Below are positions 12,617-17,140 of a DNA stretch of 17,140 nucleotides, piece after piece. The notes under the pieces were generated by a model, which worked only from the letters and a program-made list of their open reading frames with translations, ran no database searches and was not told the DNA's origin. The stretch spans positions 1 to 17,140 of the forward strand of contig CAIWGR010000168.1 of the NCBI GenBank assembly GCA_903912275.1. Direction: 5' to 3'. How positions within the stretch are numbered: the first letter of the stretch is position 1; each line of letters opens with the position of its first letter. The stretch comes from an uncultured delta proteobacterium (lineage in GTDB: Bacteria > Myxococcota_A > Bradymonadia > REDH01). The position numbers and the translations under genes are program-made.

Positions 12617-14069
12617 GCAGACCCTGTTTGAAGTGGCTGAGGCGGTCCGCTCGGGGCTGCGGACGGCCGAGTCGGTCGTTGGTGAAGCGCTCGCCCGCAT
12701 GGAGGTCACGGCCTCGTTCGGCGCCTTTGTGCATGTGGACCGTGAGCGCGCGCTTGCCGATGCGCGGGCGGTTGATGCGCGGGTCGCAGCGGGCGAACTG
12801 CTCCCGCTTGCGGGTGTTCCTGTGGCGGTGAAGGACAACCTCTGCACGGAGGGGCTCGAGACCAGCTGCGCCTCGAAGATGCTCGGCGGTTTCATCGCGA
12901 CCTACGAAGCGACGGCGGTTTCGCGCCTCCGCGCGGCCGGCGCTGTCGTCATCGGCAAGACCAACATGGATGAGTTTGCGATGGGCTCCTCGGGCGAGAC
13001 CTCGGTCTTCGGGCGGGCGCTGAACCCGTGGGACACCGAGCGGGTTCCGGGCGGTTCGAGCAGCGGTAGCGCTGTCGCGGTCAGCAGCCGTGCGGTGCTT
13101 GCCTCGCTTGGCTCCGACACGGGTGGCTCGATCCGTCAGCCGGCATCGTTCTGCGGCGTGGTCGGCTTCAAGCCAACCTACGGCCGCATCAGCCGCCGCG
13201 GCCTGGTGGCCTTTGCCTCGAGCCTCGACCAGATTGGCCCCTTTACCACCGATGTTGCAGACGCTGCGCTGCTCTTCTCGGTGATGGCGGGTCAGGACGG
13301 CGGCGACATGACCACCTCCGATGCCCCCGTCCCGACGGTGGATGAACTGCTCCAGGCGCCCGCGCCTCTGCGTGTCGGCGTGCCGAAGGAGTACCTGGCC
13401 GAAGGGCTCGATCCCGAGGTGCGCGGCCGACTCGATGCTGCGCTCGACGCGCTGAAGGCGGAGGGCGCGGAGATTGTCGAGGTCTCGCTGCCGCACTCCA
13501 AATATGCTGTCGCGACCTACTACATCTTGGCCTCCGCGGAGGCTTCGAGCAACCTCGCCCGCTTTGATGGTGTACGATACGGGCACCGCGATACCAACGC
13601 GACCAGCCTCATCGACACCTACCGCCGCACCCGCACCTTCGGCTTCGGTGCCGAGGTACGCCGTCGCATCATGCTCGGTACCTTCGTGCTCAGCGCCGGC
13701 TACTACGATGCCTACTACCAGCGGGCGCAGAAGGTCCGCTCGGTCTTCGTGCGCGAGTTCGAAGCGGCCTTCCGCCAGTGCGATGTGCTGCTGACGCCCA
13801 CCGCGCCGACCGCCGCCTTCAAGTTCGGCGAGCACGGTGATGATCCGCTGACCATGTACCTCGCCGACATCTACACCATCCCCGCCAACCTCGCCGGTCT
13901 GCCGGCGATGTCGGTACCGGCCGGGCTGACCGCAGGCGGCCTGCCGGTAGGTGTGCAGGTGCTGGCCGCCCCCTTCGCAGAGAAGACCCTCTTTGGTGCC
14001 GCGCTCGCGATTGAACGGCGGCTGGGCAAGATGGCAGCCCCTCCGGCCGCTTCGGGAGAGAAGTCATGA
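12609..14069 (+). CDS. gatA: Asp-tRNA(Asn)/Glu-tRNA(Gln) amidotransferase subunit A
   Basis: GatA releases ammonia from glutamine and feeds it to GatB for conversion of misacylated Glu-tRNA(Gln) or Asp-tRNA(Asn). The 486-residue protein is an amidase-signature enzyme with the expected Ser-cisSer-Lys triad: Lys75 in VAVKDN, Ser150 in PGGSSSGSAVAV, and Ser174 in GSDTGGSIRQPA. GKTNMDEFAMGSSGE, GFKPTYGRISRRG and the C-terminal PANLAGLPAMSVPAG and GLPVGVQVLA are also family hallmarks; length matches the usual 480-490. GTG 12609 has GGAGG five bases before it and overlaps gatC by eight bases. The gatB start overlaps its stop (ATGA). Whether it serves Gln, Asn or both depends on which aminoacyl-tRNA synthetases the cell has, which is not visible here. 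Confidence 0.97.
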   Translation: MAEQTLFEVAEAVRSGLRTAESVVGEALARMEVTASFGAFVHVDRERALADARAVDARVAAGELLPLAGVPVAVKDNLCTEGLETSCASKMLGGFIATYEATAVSRLRAAGAVVIGKTNMDEFAMGSSGETSVFGRALNPWDTERVPGGSSSGSAVAVSSRAVLASLGSDTGGSIRQPASFCGVVGFKPTYGRISRRGLVAFASSLDQIGPFTTDVADAALLFSVMAGQDGGDMTTSDAPVPTVDELLQAPAPLRVGVPKEYLAEGLDPEVRGRLDAALDALKAEGAEIVEVSLPHSKYAVATYYILASAEASSNLARFDGVRYGHRDTNATSLIDTYRRTRTFGFGAEVRRRIMLGTFVLSAGYYDAYYQRAQKVRSVFVREFEAAFRQCDVLLTPTAPTAAFKFGEHGDDPLTMYLADIYTIPANLAGLPAMSVPAGLTAGGLPVGVQVLAAPFAEKTLFGAALAIERRLGKMAAPPAASGEKS

Positions 14070-15535
14070 AGACACAGTACGAAGCCGTCATCGGGCTCGA
14101 GGTCCACGCGCAGCTGGGCACCCGCACCAAAATCTTCAGCCGTGCCGCTGTCACCTTCGATGAGCCGGCCAACTCAGTCGTCAACGAAGTCTGTGCCGGC
14201 TACCCCGGCTCGCTTCCCGTGCTCCAGCGGGACGCGGTTACACTCGCGCTCCGCGCTGGTGTCGCCCTCGGCTGCAACATCCGCCGCAAGAGCCAGTTCG
14301 CCCGTAAGAACTACTTCTACCCGGACCTCCCGAAGGGCTACCAGATCTCCCAGTTCGACGCGCCGCTCTGCGAAGGCGGCGAGTTGGTCTTTGAGGTCGC
14401 GGGGGAGACCAAGCGGTGCGGCATCACCCGCATCCACATGGAAGAGGACACGGGGCAGTCGTCTCACGCCTCCGACGCCCCCTTCTCGCTCATCGACCTC
14501 AACCGCGCGGGCACCGGTCTCATCGAGATCGTCTCGGAGCCTGAACTCCGTACCGCGGAGGAGGCCTCGGCCTACTTCAAGGAGCTGCGTGCCATCCTCG
14601 TTGCCATCGGCATCAACGACGGTGTGCTCGCCAACGGCTCCATGCGTTGCGACGCCAATGTCTCGGTGCGGCCGGTCGGGCGCGAGGCCTTTGGGACCAA
14701 GGTGGAGGTGAAGAACCTCAACTCCTTCAAGTTCCTCCGCGAAGCGATCGGCTTCGAAATTGAACGCCAGATTGCTGAGATTGAGGCGGGTGGAACCATC
14801 TACCAAGAGACCCGTCTCTGGGACGACGCCAAGAAGCAGACCATCATGATGCGGCGCAAGGAGGGGAGCGCGGACTACCGCTACTTCCCCGAGCCCGACC
14901 TGCCGCACTTGGTGGTCAGCGAAGCCTGGCTGGCAGAGGTCGCGGCCACGCTCCCCGAGCTCCCCTCGCAGACCCGCGCCCGTCTGCAGGAGGTCTGTGG
15001 CCTCTCTGCCTACGACGCCGGCGTGCTTGTAGCGACAGACGGATTTGCGGCCTTCTTTGACGGTGTGGCGGCCCTCGGCACGGCACCCAAGGCGGTGACC
15101 AACTGGCTGAGCGGCAGCATCCTCGCAGCCATCAATGCGCGCGCGCTCAGCTACCGCGGCGGCATCGGCTTTGTGACGGCCGCTGGCCATCGCATTCTGC
15201 CCGCCGCGATCGCAGAACTGCAGAAGCTGGTCGAGGACAACACCATCTCCAGCACCGCGTCGCGGACTGTCTTCGAGAAGATGCTCACGACCGATGCCGC
15301 GCCTGCAGCAATTGTGGAGAGCGAAGGGCTCCGCCAGGTGAGCGACACGGGTGCCATCGATGGCATCATCGACGAGGTGCTTGCTGCCAATCCGAGCGAG
15401 GTCGAGCGCTACCGCGCCGGCCAGGTCCAACTCTTCGGCTTCCTCGTCGGTCTCGCCATGAAGGCGAGCAAGGGGAAGGGCGATCCGAAACTGGTGAACG
15501 CGCGGCTTCGGGCCAAGCTCGACGGAGGTGCATGA
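14066..15535 (+). CDS. gatB: Asp-tRNA(Asn)/Glu-tRNA(Gln) amidotransferase subunit B
   Basis: GatB binds the misacylated tRNA and uses ATP to activate its side chain for amidation. The 489-residue protein has the cradle-domain motifs YEAVIGLEVHAQL (5-17), PGSLPVLQ, RKNYFYPDLPKGYQISQFD (80-98) and HMEEDTGQSSH, then DLNRAGTGLIEIVSEPE, MRCDANVSV, GTKVEVKNLNSFKFLREAI and SADYRYFPEPDLP. The C-terminal YqeY-like tail domain ends with FGFLVGLAMKASKGKGDPKLVN. One difference is seen: the common CPxCxGxPG sequence of many GatB proteins reads NEVCAGYPG, so only one of the two metal-binding cysteines remains. ATG 14066 lies in the overlap with gatA, and GGGAGAG is upstream. Confidence 0.97.
   Translation: MKTQYEAVIGLEVHAQLGTRTKIFSRAAVTFDEPANSVVNEVCAGYPGSLPVLQRDAVTLALRAGVALGCNIRRKSQFARKNYFYPDLPKGYQISQFDAPLCEGGELVFEVAGETKRCGITRIHMEEDTGQSSHASDAPFSLIDLNRAGTGLIEIVSEPELRTAEEASAYFKELRAILVAIGINDGVLANGSMRCDANVSVRPVGREAFGTKVEVKNLNSFKFLREAIGFEIERQIAEIEAGGTIYQETRLWDDAKKQTIMMRRKEGSADYRYFPEPDLPHLVVSEAWLAEVAATLPELPSQTRARLQEVCGLSAYDAGVLVATDGFAAFFDGVAALGTAPKAVTNWLSGSILAAINARALSYRGGIGFVTAAGHRILPAAIAELQKLVEDNTISSTASRTVFEKMLTTDAAPAAIVESEGLRQVSDTGAIDGIIDEVLAANPSEVERYRAGQVQLFGFLVGLAMKASKGKGDPKLVNARLRAKLDGGA
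15524..15528 (+). promoter_or_regulatory. Ribosome-binding site favouring ATG 15535 for mtnA
   Basis: GGAGG lies six bases before ATG 15535 and only three before the adjacent ATG 15532 (the bases read ATGATG). Normal spacing favours the second ATG. Confidence 0.5.
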
Positions 15536-16569
15536 TGGCTGAGATCGTAGAGGCCGTGCGCTGGCAGGGCGATGCTGCAACCGGTGTGCTCGTGCTCCTC
15601 GAACAGCGGTTGCTCCCGCTCGAAGAGACCTATCTGAACTACGACTGCCCCATCGCCGCGGCCGGCGCCATCACCGAGATGGTCGTTCGCGGGGCACCGG
15701 CGATCGGTCTCGCAGCAGCCTATGGGGCGGTGCTTGCTGCCCAGCCTCGGAATCTGGCGAAGCAGTCCTTTGAGGCTGCGCTGCAGGTTATCGCCGATTC
15801 GCGACCGACGGCGGTGAATCTGCATTGGGCGGTGGACCGCGTGCAGCGGCTCGTTGCAGCGCGGGGGCTCGACGCTGAGGCGCTGCTCGATGAGGCACGG
15901 GCCATCGGGCGCGAAGACATTGCTGCGAACCGAGCGATGGGCGACTTCGGTGCCGCCCTCGTGCCCGGCGCAGCCGTCCGCATGCTCACCTACTGCAACA
16001 CCGGCTCGCTCGCGACCGCAGGGTACGGCACGGCACTTGGCGTCATCCGCTCCATCCATGCGCAGGGCCGGCTTGCGCGGGCCTATGCCTGCGAGACCCG
16101 CCCCTACCTGCAGGGTTCGCGTCTGACGATGTGGGAGCTGCACCGAGAGGAGATCCCCAGCACCCTCCTCACCGATAATATGGTCGCCGCGATGATGCGG
16201 GCCGGCGAGATCGATGCAGTCGTCGTCGGTGCAGACCGCGTTGCCCTCAATGGCGACACAGCAAACAAGATCGGGACCTATGGTGTGGCGGTCATCGCCA
16301 AGCACCACGGCATCCCCTTCTATGTCGCCGCGCCCATCTCGACGCTCGATCTCTCGATGGCCTCCGGTGCGCTGATCCCCATCGAGGAGCGGAGCGCCAA
16401 AGAGGTCACCGAGGTGCGCGGCGTGGCTGTTGCTCCGCCCGGCATCTCGGTGCGGCACCCCGCCTTCGATGTGACGCCCGGCGAGCTCATCACCGGTATC
16501 ATCACGGAGCAGGGCGTCGCGACGGCACCCTACGAGGCAAGCCTGCCGGCCATGAAGGCGCGGGCCTAA
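15535..16569 (+). CDS. mtnA: S-methyl-5-thioribose-1-phosphate isomerase
   Basis: MtnA converts methylthioribose-1-phosphate to methylthioribulose-1-phosphate in the methionine salvage pathway. The 344-residue protein has the family motifs RGAPAIGLAAAYG (about 52-64), PTAVNLHWAVDRV, TYCNTGSLATAGYGTALG with the catalytic Cys154, ACETRPYLQGSRLTMWEL, and VVVGADRVALNGDTANKIGT with the catalytic Asp234. PFYVAAPISTLDL and the NPAFDVTP-like HPAFDVTP follow near the end. These are the isomerase-specific residues that separate it from eIF2B-related proteins. An ATG at 15532, which overlaps the gatB stop, would add one Met. It is coupled to gatB, an unusual partner, and its TAA overlaps the stop of the convergent lipoprotein gene. 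No other salvage gene is in the window. Confidence 0.94.
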   Translation: MAEIVEAVRWQGDAATGVLVLLEQRLLPLEETYLNYDCPIAAAGAITEMVVRGAPAIGLAAAYGAVLAAQPRNLAKQSFEAALQVIADSRPTAVNLHWAVDRVQRLVAARGLDAEALLDEARAIGREDIAANRAMGDFGAALVPGAAVRMLTYCNTGSLATAGYGTALGVIRSIHAQGRLARAYACETRPYLQGSRLTMWELHREEIPSTLLTDNMVAAMMRAGEIDAVVVGADRVALNGDTANKIGTYGVAVIAKHHGIPFYVAAPISTLDLSMASGALIPIEERSAKEVTEVRGVAVAPPGISVRHPAFDVTPGELITGIITEQGVATAPYEASLPAMKARA

Positions 16570-16970
16570 CGGGGTGCTGGTGCGGCGGGCTTGGCGGCTG
16601 CGCCGATCGCCTTCGGGATCAGCGGATGGATGCTGCTGTTGTGCATGCGGATCGCCGAGGTCTTGGCACGGAGCTCGTGGCTGAGGCCTTGCGCGCCGGT
16701 CATGGGGCGAAGCTGCAGGTTGGGGCGTCGCAGCTGCACTGACTTGTCGAGGGCGGGAGCCGCCAAAGGGGTCACGGCCGAACCCTCCGCAGCGGCCGGT
16801 TCGGGCGGATGTTCCGCATCGGGGAGCAGCGGTGCGGGCCGCGCGGTCTCCGCGGCAACTCGCTCTGCAGAGCCCTCCGCAGCGCGCTGCTCCTCGGCGC
16901 TGGCCTTCTTGCCGCGGCAGCCTGCTGCGCAGAGAAGCAGGAGGCTGATGAGGATTAGGTTCCGGAGCAT
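16566..16970 (-). CDS. Putative lipoprotein, Ala/Pro-rich, function unknown
   Basis: This 134-residue protein starts with MLRNLILISLLLLCAAGC: a short basic N-terminus, a hydrophobic core and a lipobox-like AAGC with the probable lipidated Cys18. Residue +2 is Arg, not the Asp that keeps lipoproteins at the inner membrane, so outer-membrane export is likely. The mature part is low-complexity, Ala/Glu/Pro-rich at about 20-75, with AAEGSA written twice by a 12-base repeat (CCCTCCGCAGCG on the plus strand, 16783-16794 and 16873-16884). A more conserved-looking segment, VQLRRPNLQLRPMTG followed by ELRAKTSAIRMHNSSIHPLIP, comes after, and no family was recognised. It overlaps the upstream Cys-rich gene by 16 bases, and its TAG overlaps the mtnA stop. 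Confidence 0.7.
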   Translation of the reverse strand: MLRNLILISLLLLCAAGCRGKKASAEEQRAAEGSAERVAAETARPAPLLPDAEHPPEPAAAEGSAVTPLAAPALDKSVQLRRPNLQLRPMTGAQGLSHELRAKTSAIRMHNSSIHPLIPKAIGAAAKPAAPAPR

Positions 16971-17140
16971 TGGTTCAATCCTGTCGGGCAGATTTCACCG
17001 CCGCAGGCGTCCTGGATGCAGTTGTTGCAGGCAGGCTCGTCGCTGATGCAGTCGTTGAGGCAGGTCTCGTCGCCGTGGCAGTAGCTGGTGCACTCTTCGC
17101 AGGGGGTGCTCGAGAAGACGGGGTGGCCTGGGAAGGCGGA
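16955..17140 (-). CDS. Cysteine-rich protein, C-terminal 61 residues (5' end outside the window)
   Basis: Reading the minus strand from the window edge gives an open frame that ends at TAA (plus-strand positions 16955-16957). The last 61 residues contain ten cysteines with spacing C-x2-C-x3-C-x5-C-x3-C-x6-C-x2-C-x4-C-x4-C-x6-C, separated by acidic and polar residues (for example CEECTSYCHGDETC). Such dense, evenly spaced cysteines suggest disulfides in an exported protein, or metal binding. The domain is not recognised, and length, signal peptide and start are unseen. The frame has no stop within the window and overlaps the lipoprotein start by 16 bases, supporting a shared operon and a surface or periplasmic role. 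Confidence 0.65.
   Translation of the reverse strand, partial: SAFPGHPVFSSTPCEECTSYCHGDETCLNDCISDEPACNNCIQDACGGEICPTGLNQCSGT

Noticed and set aside
1..17140. CRISPR array, tRNA, rRNA, insertion sequence, phage or toxin-antitoxin module
   Set aside because: No regular direct repeats, cloverleaf, transposase or phage motif was seen by eye on either strand; the genes are contiguous and ordinary in composition.

Overview
The window is high-GC, tightly packed bacterial chromosome. Almost all of it is protein-coding, no gene-free stretch exceeds about 170 bases, and no tRNA, rRNA, insertion sequence or CRISPR array was seen. GatCAB, ribosomal proteins with acidic tails, a lipobox lipoprotein and a cysteine-rich protein suggest a Gram-negative bacterium. 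A deltaproteobacterial or myxobacterial-type lineage is a plausible guess, but the sequence alone does not fix the phylum.

Region 1 (1-1987) is a translation block: the 3' part of the L25/CTC gene, pth, rpsF and rplI, closed by an intrinsic terminator. The rpsR gene that usually sits between rpsF and rplI is absent. The rpsF ribosome-binding site can pair with a complementary sequence just upstream.

Region 2 (2020-11945) is a nine-gene, same-strand sugar operon. In order: a membrane GT2 glycosyltransferase, a radical SAM protein with a partial SPASM-like C-terminus, a GT4 glycosyltransferase, a class I methyltransferase, a WecE-type aminotransferase, RmlB, RmlA, a CrtI/CrtISO/RetSat-like FAD oxidoreductase, and an ArnC/GtrB-like GT2. 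Eight of the nine genes start inside, or one base before, the previous stop codon; the GT4 gene has a 25-base gap. RmlA, RmlB and WecE together should convert glucose-1-phosphate to dTDP-4-amino-4,6-dideoxygalactose (dTDP-Fuc4N). The methyltransferase probably decorates this sugar or another residue, and the GT2 enzymes probably load sugars onto a polyprenyl phosphate. The radical SAM protein and the isoprenoid-type flavoenzyme are the unexplained parts and the best candidates for new chemistry, on the sugar or on the lipid carrier.

Region 3 (11946-16569) holds an unrecognised small membrane protein and then gatC-gatA-gatB-mtnA, again with overlapping starts. GatCAB makes Gln-tRNA(Gln) and/or Asn-tRNA(Asn) by transamidation; MtnA is a methionine-salvage isomerase.

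Region 4 (16566-17140) is on the minus strand: a small lipoprotein and, upstream of it, the end of a very cysteine-rich protein that runs off the window. The mtnA and lipoprotein genes converge and share bases at their stop codons.
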